A stretch of DNA of 64,000 nucleotides from Inconstantimicrobium porci. Its GTDB lineage: Bacteria; Bacillota; Clostridia; Clostridiales; Clostridiaceae. Below, piece after piece: positions 43,328 through 52,577 of this stretch. Where the stretch lies: contig NZ_VULX01000012.1 of the NCBI RefSeq assembly GCF_009696465.1, forward strand, positions 1-64,000. Direction: 5' to 3'. How positions within the stretch are numbered: position 1 is the first letter of the stretch; each line of letters starts with the position of its first letter. Under the pieces are notes generated by a model, which saw only the letters and a program-made list of their open reading frames with translations, made no database searches and was not told where the DNA came from. The position numbers and the translations under genes were made by a program.

Positions 43328-44410
43328 ATGAAAATTACTAAAAAAATAGTAGCAGTTTTATCTGTAGTAATATTTACAGTAATGCTTGCAGGATGCGGGA
43401 CACTTAGTCCTAAGAGAGTAGTTGATAAAAGGCTAAAAAGTATTCAGAAATTAAAGAAAGAAAATATTACAGAAATTCTTGGTTCTAATAATTATAAGGA
43501 TTCAAAGGGAAGTGAATTCGTAGATAAATATAAAGAATCATCAGTAAAACTTGTACAAACAGTTAATAAAATAACTTACAAAATTAATTCAGAAACTATT
43601 GATGGGGATAATGCTAAAGTTAATGTTACGATAAAAGGACCAGATTTAGAAAATATGTTATCTAAGTTTATTGAAAAGATGCTTTCTGAGGCTTTATCTA
43701 TGCAAATACTTGGTAAAAACATGACAATATCAGAAAAAAATGAAAAGTTTGATGAAGTTTTTGCTGAAGTTATAGGGGAAGCGAAATTTAAAGAAAGAAC
43801 AATGGATATTAATTTAATAAAGAATGGCAAGAAATGGGAGATAAAGGATAATGATGAGCTTACTAAATTAGTATTAAATTTTGATTCATCTAGTATAGAA
43901 AAGTTAGAAGATTCAATTAAAAGTAAAACAAGATCAGGATTAAGTAGTTCTTATGGAAATTCAAATAGGAATAGTACTTTTTCTAATGATTATTCTCAGA
44001 CTCCAATGACTGAAATATCATTAAAAAAGCCTTTTGCGGTAATAACTAAGTATGGTGTTTATAACCTCACTCTTGATGGTGTGCGAACTACTGAAGAAAG
44101 AAACAAATTCAGCAAGAAAAATGTAAAAAAGGTTATTTATTTTGATTATACTTATGAAAACAAAAGTTATGATATGTCAGGAAGAGATTTATACGTAGGT
44201 TCAAGCGCTTTTCAGATTATGGACGATGAAGGAAATATTTTGGATACATACCCTATATCAGATACCAATAGACATATGAAAGGAATTCCTGTTGGTGGTA
44301 AATGTCAGGCTTCACAGGCTTATGGAATTACAACAGATAGTAAAAACATTAAGGTTATAGTTAAGAACAACGGGCAAAAAGTTGGCAAAATAACAATACC
44401 TTTAAATTAA
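43328..44410 (+). CDS. Lipoprotein of the DUF5105/DUF4352 type
   Basis: The 360-residue precursor has a basic start, a hydrophobic stretch (IVAVLSVVIFTVM) and the lipobox LAGC with lipidated Cys23, so it should be anchored outside the membrane. Residues ~30-190 resemble the clostridial DUF5105 family. A Ser/Asn-rich linker (~205-225) follows. The rest (AVITKYGVYNLTLDGVRTTEERNKF, VGGKCQASQAYGI) is a beta-sandwich like DUF4352. Function unknown; such lipoproteins often bind peptides or envelope components. GGGGGG precedes the ATG. It is a single-gene unit. Confidence 0.8.
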   Translation: MKITKKIVAVLSVVIFTVMLAGCGTLSPKRVVDKRLKSIQKLKKENITEILGSNNYKDSKGSEFVDKYKESSVKLVQTVNKITYKINSETIDGDNAKVNVTIKGPDLENMLSKFIEKMLSEALSMQILGKNMTISEKNEKFDEVFAEVIGEAKFKERTMDINLIKNGKKWEIKDNDELTKLVLNFDSSSIEKLEDSIKSKTRSGLSSSYGNSNRNSTFSNDYSQTPMTEISLKKPFAVITKYGVYNLTLDGVRTTEERNKFSKKNVKKVIYFDYTYENKSYDMSGRDLYVGSSAFQIMDDEGNILDTYPISDTNRHMKGIPVGGKCQASQAYGITTDSKNIKVIVKNNGQKVGKITIPLN

Positions 44411-44424
44411 TATATCTATATTAT

Positions 44425-44456
44425 AAAAAGACTCCTTGTATGAGGAGCCTTTTTTA
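44425..44456. terminator. Bidirectional terminator between lipoprotein and pepF-like genes
   Basis: AAAAAG...CTCCT and AGGAGCCTTTTT form a stem with A residues before and T residues after. It serves the convergent genes on both sides. Confidence 0.85.
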
Positions 44457-46139
44457 TTTTATATTTTTTTCTAATACTGAAATTATATTTTTAATGTAGT
44501 TTTCATCAAACGGGCTATTAAGTCCTACGTTACGAAGCATGTTCTGAAGGCTGTCTTTTGCAGATTCCTTACAGAATGCAAGATATTTTGCCCATGCATC
44601 TTCATAATTTTCATCCATTTTGATTTTGAATTGCAGTGCACAAGTTTGGGCAATTGCATAATCAATGTAATAGAATGGTGACATAAATATATGTGTCTGA
44701 AGCTGCCATCTTCTGCCTTCCCCAGAGAATGTATCATGTTCAAAGTTTAAATATGGACGATACTGTCTTTCAAGGTCCTGCCATACAGATCTTCTTTCTT
44801 CCTTAGTAAGCTCAGGCTTAGAATAGATTGTTTCTTGGAATTCATCTACCATACAGCCATATGGAATAAATGTAATAGAATCTTCAAAGTGAAGTTTTAC
44901 AAAGTCATTAGCTTTGTCTTTAAAGAACAGTTCAGCCCACTTATCAGTAAAGAATTCCATTGACATTGAGTGTATTTCTGCAGTTTCCATTTTAATATTG
45001 TTATGTTCCATGATTTCATCATTTCTAGTGATATAACCCTGGAAAGCATGGCCGCTTTCATGAGTTATAACATGTACATCATGATTTGTACCATTGAAGT
45101 TAGCAAAGATTATAGGAGCTTTATATGTGAAAAGCATATCCATATATCCACCAGCAGCTTTGTTTGTCCTGCCAAGCACATCAAAAAGCTCATGATCTAA
45201 CATGAAATTGAAAAATTCATTAGTTTCAGGAGACAATTCGCTGTACATTTTCTTTCCTGCTTTGAATATATCATCTGCAGTACCATAGGGAGCTGGATTA
45301 CCCTCCTTAAAGTATATTCCTTCATCTATAGCATCAAGTTTGTTAAGTCCAAGTCTCTTTTTTCTTTCTTCATGAATTTTGTCTGCAAATGGAACAAGAT
45401 ATTTTTTTACCTGGTCTCTTAATTTGCGAACTTCATTGATGCCGTAAGTAGTTCTACCCATGTTATAATAGCCAAGTTCTACATAGTTTTTGTATCCAAG
45501 CATTTGAGCTTGTTTTGTTCTGTTTTTTACAAGTTTGTCATAAATGTCATCAAACTTATCCTTAATTTCTGATAAAGCTTTGTTTCTGGCTTCAGTTGCT
45601 TCTATTCTTACATTTCTATCTTTTGAAGTTTTATATTTTGAAAGAAGAGATAGATTTAAATTTTCACCTCTAAAATCGATTTTTATCTGAGCTATTAATT
45701 TTGCATACTGAGATGTAAGAGAGTTTTCTTCCTGCTTTAAAGAGATAATTGAGTCATTGAATGATTTTAAATTAAATTCTATATCTTTAAAAGCAATGCT
45801 GCCTATCTTTTCTTCAAGATATGGTCTGAATTTTGAATTGTAAAGTTGCTTTTTATATTCAGTATCAAATGATTCGACCTTTGGAGAGATCTCATCATAG
45901 TAGTCCTGTTCTTCTTCATAGAACTTATCAGTAACATCACCGTCATGTCTAAGTTGTACAAGTATCTTAGTTGTCATCATTTCCTGAATCAGTTGATAGT
46001 ATTTCTTGTGAACTGAAAATTGTTCTTCGCCAGATGAAGCTTCCTTAAATTCCTTAAGAATCTCTCTGCCTCTTTTTTTAAATTCTTCTATAGTAAATCT
46101 TTTATAAGGAATAGTGCTGAGTTTAAAATTATTATCCAA
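44454..46139 (-). CDS. M3 family oligoendopeptidase (PepF-like)
   Basis: This zinc metallopeptidase of 561 residues degrades short peptides in the cytoplasm. The active-site motif is HESGH in HVITHESGHAFQGYITRNDE near residue 358, and HSMSMEFFTDKW carries the third ligand. YYIDYAIAQTCALQF near the C-terminus is typical of PepF. The start is TTG, 9 bases after AGGAGG, and gives a normal N-terminus (FKLSTIPYKRFTIEEF). It is a single-gene unit on the minus strand, ended by the shared bidirectional terminator. Confidence 0.94.
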   Translation of the reverse strand: MDNNFKLSTIPYKRFTIEEFKKRGREILKEFKEASSGEEQFSVHKKYYQLIQEMMTTKILVQLRHDGDVTDKFYEEEQDYYDEISPKVESFDTEYKKQLYNSKFRPYLEEKIGSIAFKDIEFNLKSFNDSIISLKQEENSLTSQYAKLIAQIKIDFRGENLNLSLLSKYKTSKDRNVRIEATEARNKALSEIKDKFDDIYDKLVKNRTKQAQMLGYKNYVELGYYNMGRTTYGINEVRKLRDQVKKYLVPFADKIHEERKKRLGLNKLDAIDEGIYFKEGNPAPYGTADDIFKAGKKMYSELSPETNEFFNFMLDHELFDVLGRTNKAAGGYMDMLFTYKAPIIFANFNGTNHDVHVITHESGHAFQGYITRNDEIMEHNNIKMETAEIHSMSMEFFTDKWAELFFKDKANDFVKLHFEDSITFIPYGCMVDEFQETIYSKPELTKEERRSVWQDLERQYRPYLNFEHDTFSGEGRRWQLQTHIFMSPFYYIDYAIAQTCALQFKIKMDENYEDAWAKYLAFCKESAKDSLQNMLRNVGLNSPFDENYIKNIISVLEKNIK

Positions 46140-46588
46140 AATGAACTACCTCCTAAAATTATGTATTTTAACAACATTATTATATATTAATGAAAATATT
46201 GCTGCAAACCTATTTGGAATCATCTGAATATTGTTAAAAATGAATTGCTTTATTTTTAAATTAATTTTCACTGTTGAATTATATTAGAAGGTAGAGAAAA
46301 TAAATAAGTATAAAATATTAAGAGCTTAAGCCGTACTAAAAAGTACTACATTTGAGTTTTTACAAAATAATTGTTGTATAAGAGTATAATCTATGCAAAA
46401 ATCATAGCAGCAAATAATGCGAATGTTAAGCTTTATAAAATTAATAATTATCGTAAATATAAATAAGCAATACGTAATATCTATAAAAATATTTACTGTA
46501 AAAAATTAAAAAAAAGCAAAAACACGAACGTTATATAGGAAGTTATTTTTCTTTCTCATTATTTGATTTTAATCCATTAAATTCGTCA
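46140..46588. other. Long AT-rich gap before the adenine deaminase genes
   Basis: No gene is visible. A small hairpin GTACT-AAAA-AGTAC lies near 46333. A perfect TATAAT at 46385 has no good -35 at standard distance. Near 46523 CACGAACGTT weakly resembles half of a purine-repressor box. None of these is strong. The structured element at 46589 follows. Confidence 0.4.
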
Positions 46589-46644
46589 GGATACAAACTG
46601 CAGGACGGGAAACCTGGTTCGCTATTAAATTAGCCGGGGTATCT
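46589..46644 (+). ncRNA. Compact structured leader before the first ade gene (possible riboswitch)
   Basis: Three short helices can form a three-way junction: GATAC (46590-46594) with GTATC (46639-46643), CAGG (46601-46604) with CCTG (46613-46616), and GCTA (46621-46624) with TAGC (46631-46634). The loop ACGGGAAA and the junction GGGG are G-rich, which is striking in such AT-rich surroundings. It ends about 16 bases before the ribosome-binding site GGAGG. It does not match the purine riboswitch. Fragments resemble the c-di-GMP-I core (GACG..AAACC, AGCCGGG), but a helix is missing. Identity unresolved. Confidence 0.4.
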
Positions 46645-46670
46645 AATTACATATTTATTGGAGGAAAAAA

Positions 46671-48452
46671 ATGAAACAAACAATGACTAATCTAAAACAA
46701 CTTATCCGTGCTGGAAGAGGAATCGTTCCGGCTCATACTGTAATAGTAAATGGTAATCTAGTAAATGTTATGACAAGCGAAATCTATAAAGCTGATGTTG
46801 CTATCTATGAAGATACAATCGTAGCTGTAGGAGAAGTCAAAGATTATATTGGTGAAGATACAAAAGTTATCGATGCAGATAATAAGTATCTTGTTCCTGG
46901 GCTTATCGATGGTCACATACACAGCGAATGCAGTAAACTTAGCATAACAAGCTTTGCAAAGGCAGTAGTTCCATGTGGAACAACAAGCATGATATCAGAT
47001 CTTGATGAATACATATCAGTATCAGGTCTAGAAGGGCTTAACGAAATATTCGAAGAAGTCAAAGCAAGTCCACTTAAAGTATTCTGGGGTGCTCCTTACA
47101 AAACTCCATATACATTTCCACAATCAACAGTATCATATAATTTTACAAAAGAAGTTCATGAAAATGTCCAGAAATGGCCAGAGTGTTTCGGGGTATGGGA
47201 AACAGTGCGTGAAGCAGTAACTGAAGAAGATGAAAATACATTAGGTGCAATTGTAGAAGCTTCAAAAAACCGTCTGCCAGTGTTTGGATGTGCACCAATG
47301 GCAAGAGGTAAAGAATTAAATGGCTACCTTTGTTCAGGTGTAAGACTTGATCATGAAAGCTATGATCATGAAGAAGTAGTGGAGAAGATGCGTAAAGGAA
47401 TGCATATGCTTATCCGTGAATCTTCAGTAACACATTTCCTTAAAGAAAATATAAGAGCGGTTACAGAGGTGAATCCTTATCTGGCAAGACGTGTAAGCTT
47501 CTGTACAGATGATGTGACTGCAACAGATGTTTTAGAAAAAGGTCATTTAGATAATCTTGTAAGATTAGCTATAAAAGAAGGCGTAGAGCCGATGACTGCA
47601 ATCCAGATGGCAACTATTAATAGTGCTGAAGCATATAGAATAGACCACTTAGTAGGTTCTATATCACCTGGAAGAATAGCAGATATACTTTTTGTTGATG
47701 ACATAAATACATTTAATGTAGAAAAAGTAATCACAAACGGAAAACTTGTAGCTGAAAATGGCAGATTAAGTTACGAACTGAGAGCTCCTAAGAGAAGCAG
47801 TGTTTTAACTAGCCAGCTTAAATGCAAGAAGACTACTAAGGAAGACTTTGAATACAAGGTAGACATTAAAGATGGTAAAGCTAAAGTATTATCAATGAAC
47901 GTAAAGGGACCATTTGTGCGTAAGAGAAGAGATGTTGTACTTGATGTTAAGGATGGAATTGTTCAGCCTGATATTAATAAAGATGTGTTAATGGTTTCTG
48001 TTTTAGAACGTTTTGGACGTAATGGTAACAAGTCTTTAGCATTCTGCTCAGGATGGAAGCTTAAAAAAGGTGCTATGGCATCATCAGCTGCTCCTGATGA
48101 TAACAACATTATCGTAATGGGCGCAGATGCAGAAGATATGTCAATAGCAGTAAATCACCTTATTGAAAATGGTGGTGGACAGGTTGTTGTTGCAGATGGA
48201 AAAGTTATGGAGTTTTTACCACTGCCAGTTGGGGGAATTGCCAGTGACCTTGAACCAGCAGAAATTGCAAGATTAGAAAATATTATTAATAAGGCGGCAA
48301 ACGAACTTGGCTGTGAACTGCCAGAACCATTAATGTACATGTTCTTTTTACCTATTACAGCTATACCAGACTATGCAATTACAGATGTAGGACCAGTAGA
48401 CTGTATAGCACTTGATACATTTGATCCTATTTTAGAACTTATGGAAAATTAG
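46671..48452 (+). CDS. Adenine deaminase paralogue with altered active site
   Basis: This 593-residue amidohydrolase is closely related to the adenine deaminase encoded next to it. It keeps the first metal motif (DGHIHSE) but differs at several positions that are constant in Ade. SDLDEYI replaces ADPHEIANV, GVWETVREA replaces GEFMNFPGV, and GCAPMARGKELNGY replaces DGHSPGLSGNELNAY, losing the His. VRLDHE, CTDDV and GHLDNLVRLAI are kept. The C-terminal domain is complete. The changes suggest another purine or cyclic-amide substrate, or loss of activity. It has a GGAGG site and forms a two-gene operon with ade, 23 bases apart. Confidence 0.85.
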   Translation: MKQTMTNLKQLIRAGRGIVPAHTVIVNGNLVNVMTSEIYKADVAIYEDTIVAVGEVKDYIGEDTKVIDADNKYLVPGLIDGHIHSECSKLSITSFAKAVVPCGTTSMISDLDEYISVSGLEGLNEIFEEVKASPLKVFWGAPYKTPYTFPQSTVSYNFTKEVHENVQKWPECFGVWETVREAVTEEDENTLGAIVEASKNRLPVFGCAPMARGKELNGYLCSGVRLDHESYDHEEVVEKMRKGMHMLIRESSVTHFLKENIRAVTEVNPYLARRVSFCTDDVTATDVLEKGHLDNLVRLAIKEGVEPMTAIQMATINSAEAYRIDHLVGSISPGRIADILFVDDINTFNVEKVITNGKLVAENGRLSYELRAPKRSSVLTSQLKCKKTTKEDFEYKVDIKDGKAKVLSMNVKGPFVRKRRDVVLDVKDGIVQPDINKDVLMVSVLERFGRNGNKSLAFCSGWKLKKGAMASSAAPDDNNIIVMGADAEDMSIAVNHLIENGGGQVVVADGKVMEFLPLPVGGIASDLEPAEIARLENIINKAANELGCELPEPLMYMFFLPITAIPDYAITDVGPVDCIALDTFDPILELMEN

Positions 48453-48475
48453 TTATTTAGGGGGAAAGAGTTAAC

Positions 48476-50209
48476 ATGGAAAAAAACAAGCTTAAGAAGT
48501 TAATAGATGTATCAGCAGGAAGAATTCCTGCTGATGTAGTCATAAAAAACTGCAAAGTTATTGATGTATACAGCGGTACAGTATCTGAAGGAGATATCGC
48601 AATAAGTGATGACTTAATAGCTGGTGTTGGAAAGTACCATGGTAATAAGGAAGTTGATGGATGCGGAAGATACGCTGCACCAGGTTTTATCGATAGTCAT
48701 ATACACATAGAATCTTCTTATGTAAGTCCTGAAGAACTTGGAAGATTAATCGTGCCACATGGTACTACAACGATAATCGCCGATCCTCATGAAATAGCAA
48801 ATGTATGTGGTTTTAGAGGTATTGATTATATGGTTAATGCAGCTAAAGGAACAGCACTTGATATCAAGATGATGCTTCCATCATGTGTTCCAGCTACACC
48901 ATTTGAACATTCAGGAGCGGTGATAAGTTCAGAAGATATGAAGGAGCCACTACGAACAGGCAAACTTCATGGTCTTGGCGAATTTATGAATTTTCCTGGA
49001 GTTGTTGGTGCTGATGATGAAGTTTTAAATAAACTTCTGGCGGCTAAAAATGAAGACAGAGTTATTGATGGACATAGTCCTGGACTTTCTGGAAATGAAC
49101 TTAATGCATATGCAGCAGCTAGAATAAGAACTGATCATGAATGTGCAACAGTGGAGGATATGCATAACAGAATTGCCAGAGGACTATATGTTATGCTTCG
49201 TCAGGGTTCAGCATGCCATGATCTTAGAAATCTTGCTAAAGGTGTAACTCCATCTAATAGCAGAAGATGTCTTCTTTGTGCTGATGACTGTCAGCCAAAG
49301 ACCATCTTAAGCGTGGGACATTTAGATAATAGCTTAAGAATGTGTGTTGAAGAAAATATAGATGCTATTGCTGCAGTTCAGATGGCAACTTTAAATGCAG
49401 CTGAATGTTATGAACTTAAGGACAGGGGAGCTATAGCACCAGGGTTAAGAGCTGATATAGTACTTCTAGATGATCTTAAAGACTTTAATGTAAGCAGTGT
49501 ATTTATTGAAGGAAAGCTTGCAGCTGAAAATGGTGAGTATAGATTACCAATAAATAAGTATGATATCTCATCTACTAAGGGAAGTTTCCATGTGAAGGAT
49601 TTTTCTAAGGAAAAGCTTAAGTTAACTATCAATTCAGATAAAGCTTATGCTATTAATATTCTTCCAGGCGGTGTTGTTACAAGCAAGGAAGTTGTTACAG
49701 TTAAGAGAGATGAAGATAATAACTATATTTACAATCGGGAAGAAGATGTTGTAAAGGTGGCTGTTGTTGAACGTCATCAGAATACAGGTAATGTTGCCTG
49801 TGCACTTCTTAAGGGATATGGAATCAAGGAAGGAGCAGTAGCGCTTTCAATAGCTCATGATTCTCACAACATAATTGTTGTTGGTGTAAATGATGATGAT
49901 ATGGAGTTTGCTGTAAATGAACTCATAAATCAGAGCGGCGGAATGATACTTGTTAAAGATAAGGAAGTATTAGAAAGTATGCCGATGCCAATAGGTGGAC
50001 TTATGAGTGACCAAAGTGGTGAATATGTAGATGAGAAGCTTAGAAACATCCATAAAATAGCTCATGAAGTACTTAAAGTTAATTTAAGTGTTGAACCTGT
50101 GATGACTCTATGTTTTATGTCACTTGCTGTAATTCCAGAACTTAAACTTACTGACATGGGACTATTTGATGTAACACAGTTTAAATTTATTTCAATTGAA
50201 GCAGAATAA
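48476..50209 (+). CDS. ade: Adenine deaminase
   Basis: Ade converts adenine to hypoxanthine and ammonia in purine salvage. The 577-residue protein has all constant motifs of the family: PGFIDSHIHIESSYVSPEEL, TTTIIADPHEIANVCG, LHGLGEFMNFPGVVGAD, DGHSPGLSGNELNAYAAA, RTDHECAT, LCADDCQPKTI and GHLDNSLRMCV. The C-terminal domain (HDSHNIIVVGVNDDDM, MPIGGLMSD) is also normal. It is the second gene after a structured leader. An insertion sequence has landed 13 bases after its stop codon, so its natural terminator is not visible. Confidence 0.95.
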   Translation: MEKNKLKKLIDVSAGRIPADVVIKNCKVIDVYSGTVSEGDIAISDDLIAGVGKYHGNKEVDGCGRYAAPGFIDSHIHIESSYVSPEELGRLIVPHGTTTIIADPHEIANVCGFRGIDYMVNAAKGTALDIKMMLPSCVPATPFEHSGAVISSEDMKEPLRTGKLHGLGEFMNFPGVVGADDEVLNKLLAAKNEDRVIDGHSPGLSGNELNAYAAARIRTDHECATVEDMHNRIARGLYVMLRQGSACHDLRNLAKGVTPSNSRRCLLCADDCQPKTILSVGHLDNSLRMCVEENIDAIAAVQMATLNAAECYELKDRGAIAPGLRADIVLLDDLKDFNVSSVFIEGKLAAENGEYRLPINKYDISSTKGSFHVKDFSKEKLKLTINSDKAYAINILPGGVVTSKEVVTVKRDEDNNYIYNREEDVVKVAVVERHQNTGNVACALLKGYGIKEGAVALSIAHDSHNIIVVGVNDDDMEFAVNELINQSGGMILVKDKEVLESMPMPIGGLMSDQSGEYVDEKLRNIHKIAHEVLKVNLSVEPVMTLCFMSLAVIPELKLTDMGLFDVTQFKFISIEAE

Positions 50210-50221
50210 TAAAAGATATGA

Positions 50222-51862
50222 TAGTGTAAAGTTTCGTATGAAAAAATAAAGAAGAAATATTTCTTACTTATTTTAGAAATATGAACTTAATCTTTCATTT
50301 GAAGAATTGTCTGTTGACCTAAGCTAATGAGTATCTGCCATTTAGCAGGCATGTTTTCGGCAAACTCTAATTCTTTAAGCTCATTTAAGGGCTTCCAGTA
50401 ATTATAAGGATGAGGTCTTAAAAAGTTGTAATACGCAGTCCATAAAGAAAAACCGTAAAGGGCACCGTCATCACTGCTGTATCCGCAAGTAACACGACAG
50501 GATGATTTGAAAGTTCTGTTTAGGCGTTCTACAACTTGTTTTACCCATCTGAATTCTGTTGAAACAGGATCGTCATTTGTTAATCCAATGACTTGAGTTA
50601 AGTCGAAGAATTTCTCTTCTTCTAATTCAAATTGCTGTTTTGCAAGTGGATATGCACTATAACCATCAGCAATGAACTTAAGAGTTTTGTTTGGGAAGTT
50701 TTTAAACTTGTCAAAAGCCATACGCATAGCAAGAATACACGGCCCTACGGCACGTGTGTCCGATACTTGGTATCCAAGAATAGATTTCTTACAAGCATCC
50801 ATTACAATCCACACATAGTGCTTAATACCTTTAACTTTGATATAGGTTTCATCGGCAGATAGAATCTTTGATGGTTTGTAGTCAAAAGTATCTACAAACG
50901 GCTTTATAACAGCAGCAGCTGTTAATGCATAATTGGCAACCATGGTGTGAGATATATCTATGCCGTGAACTTCTTTTAGAGCATGAGCAGTCTGTCTTGT
51001 AGAAAGTTTTAAATTCACATGATAAGTAAGGCACAAGCCCATTATATGAGGATTAAACTTCTTAAAGCTAAAGTTTGTAGCACGCTTAGGTAGTGAGTAT
51101 AAATCCATCTTAAAGAAGTTGATAGTAAACTCTCTGTAAATATAACGAAGCTTATATTGTGACTTTTCAGCATGACTTATATTTTTATCAAGTTTCTTTA
51201 AATTTGAAAGATAATATGAGCACTTATCATTAGTGCACTTATGCACTTTAAAGTGTTTTCGTTCCTTACGTTCCGTAAGTGTCGAACCACAGTATGGGCA
51301 TTTAAAAACTAATGGTTTTGTAACAAAATTAGACTCTTGAAATGAAGTGCCACAGACTTTACATTGATACTGGTCTTTACTACCATTGTTATTATAGATG
51401 TATTCATGAGTGGCACCACATTTAGGGCAGATAATTTTGTCTGGAATAGTTTTACCGTTACATCTTTGGACGGGCTTGATAATTTTATTATATTTATGCT
51501 TGTAATACGCTAAAAGCAGTTTGTAATCAACCTGCTCAAAACGCTTGATTATAGGCAGTTTATCAACTTTAAACTTTTGATATAGGACTGTTTGAATCAT
51601 CAAATTGCATTTGCTTAAGAGGAATATGTTGAGCAATAAATCCTATAAGCTGATAAATAGTTTTAATTAAATATTGATTATATAGTAGTAAATAAGTTAT
51701 AATTGAATCCACAATAACGACATCCTTTCATGTTGGATTTTGGTTGTAGCGATTCAATTGTAACATGAAATTAGGGGGTCGTTGTTTTTTTGCAAAAAAA
51801 CTTCCGAAACCTTGATTAATAAATAGATTTTAAAATAAAAAGTGTGAAGAAACTTTACACTA
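50222..51862 (-). mobile_element. Insertion sequence with a DDE transposase
   Basis: The ends are inverted repeats of 14 bases: TAGTGTAAAGTTTC at 50222-50235 and its complement at 51849-51862. Between them is one transposase gene on the minus strand and a 225-base non-coding stretch (51637-51862). That stretch contains a hairpin built from TTTCATGTT and AACATGAAA, with GTCGTTG/CAATAACGAC and a T run. Such hairpins shield transposase genes from outside transcription. AGATATGA occurs at 50214-50221, directly before the left end, and at 51868-51875, 5 bases after the right end; this may be the target duplication with an inexact right boundary. The element appears intact. Confidence 0.8.
50287..51636 (-). 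CDS. DDE-type transposase with N-terminal zinc ribbons
   Basis: The 449-residue protein starts with two zinc-ribbon segments (CPKCGATHEY...CKVCGTSF and CPYCGSTL...CTNDKC) and a helix-turn-helix region, LKLSTRQTAHALKEVHGIDISHTMVANY. The integrase-like catalytic domain follows: first Asp in SADETYIKVKGIKHYVWIVMDA, second Asp in FIADGYSAYPLA, and Glu in VVERLNRTFKSSCR. The layout resembles the IS6-like/rve group seen in Clostridia. I cannot name the exact IS family. The reading frame is unbroken, so the element may still move. Confidence 0.88.
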   Translation of the reverse strand: MLNIFLLSKCNLMIQTVLYQKFKVDKLPIIKRFEQVDYKLLLAYYKHKYNKIIKPVQRCNGKTIPDKIICPKCGATHEYIYNNNGSKDQYQCKVCGTSFQESNFVTKPLVFKCPYCGSTLTERKERKHFKVHKCTNDKCSYYLSNLKKLDKNISHAEKSQYKLRYIYREFTINFFKMDLYSLPKRATNFSFKKFNPHIMGLCLTYHVNLKLSTRQTAHALKEVHGIDISHTMVANYALTAAAVIKPFVDTFDYKPSKILSADETYIKVKGIKHYVWIVMDACKKSILGYQVSDTRAVGPCILAMRMAFDKFKNFPNKTLKFIADGYSAYPLAKQQFELEEEKFFDLTQVIGLTNDDPVSTEFRWVKQVVERLNRTFKSSCRVTCGYSSDDGALYGFSLWTAYYNFLRPHPYNYWKPLNELKELEFAENMPAKWQILISLGQQTILQMKD

Positions 51863-51887
51863 ACAGCAGATATGAGGGGGAGATATT

Positions 51888-52577
51888 ATGGAGTTAGAGA
51901 TAAAAAATATTACAAAGAAGTTTAAGGACAAGACAGCAGTAAATAATTTTAATGTTACACTTTTTGAAGGAATATATGGGCTTTTAGGACCAAATGGTTC
52001 TGGTAAGACAACTCTTATGAGAATGATTGCTGATGTTGTTAAGCCTACTGAAGGGATAATAATGATTAATGGCAGGAATAGAAAAATCAAAGGTTTTTCA
52101 GAAGGAATGAAAGAAAGACTTGGAATAGCACAGGCACTTTTAAATGATCCTAAAATACTTATTCTTGATGAGCCTACAGCTGGCCTTGATCCTAATGAGC
52201 GCATAAGGTTTAAGAATATGATTGCAAGGCTGTCTAAGGATAAGATAGTTATACTTTCAACTCATATAGTTTCTGATGTAGAATTTCTTGCTAATGAAAT
52301 CGTTATCATGAAGCAGGGCAGTCTCGTTGAGAAAAATACTACTTCTGGTATTACTGATAAAATGCGTGGGAAGGTATGGTCATTAATAGTGGATGAACAA
52401 AAGTATGGCGATATTATGGATAAATATAAAATATCTAAAACATCAATGGATAATGGCTTTGTGACAGTTAGAATTGTAAGTGATGAAAAGCCTGCTGCAT
52501 CAGCTGTAGAACAGAAACCAACTTTAGAAGATATGTTTTTATATTACTTTGGAGAGGTAGCTGAGAAACTGCGATAG
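51888..52577 (+). pseudogene. ABC transporter ATPase with the Q-loop region deleted
   Basis: The 229-residue frame has Walker A GPNGSGKTT, then MINGRN, and jumps directly to RKIKGFSEGMKERLG (signature) and LILDEPTAGLDP (Walker B). In related ATPases 55-65 residues, including the Q-loop that contacts the permease, stand between these points. The loss is in frame and close to residue 65, with similar codons (AGG AAT AGA AAA) at the joint. The signature reads SEGMK in place of the usual SGGMK. The protein can be made but is unlikely to couple ATP hydrolysis to transport. Its permease gene downstream is also broken. Confidence 0.7.

Noticed and set aside
46518-46535. PurR box before the ade operon
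   Set aside because: CACGAACGTT matches only part of the consensus, and there is no second half-site at the required distance.
46589-46644. c-di-GMP-I (GEMM) riboswitch
   Set aside because: Short stretches resemble the core, but the GNRA-tetraloop helix and the usual GCAAA entry are absent, so I list it only as an unidentified structured leader.
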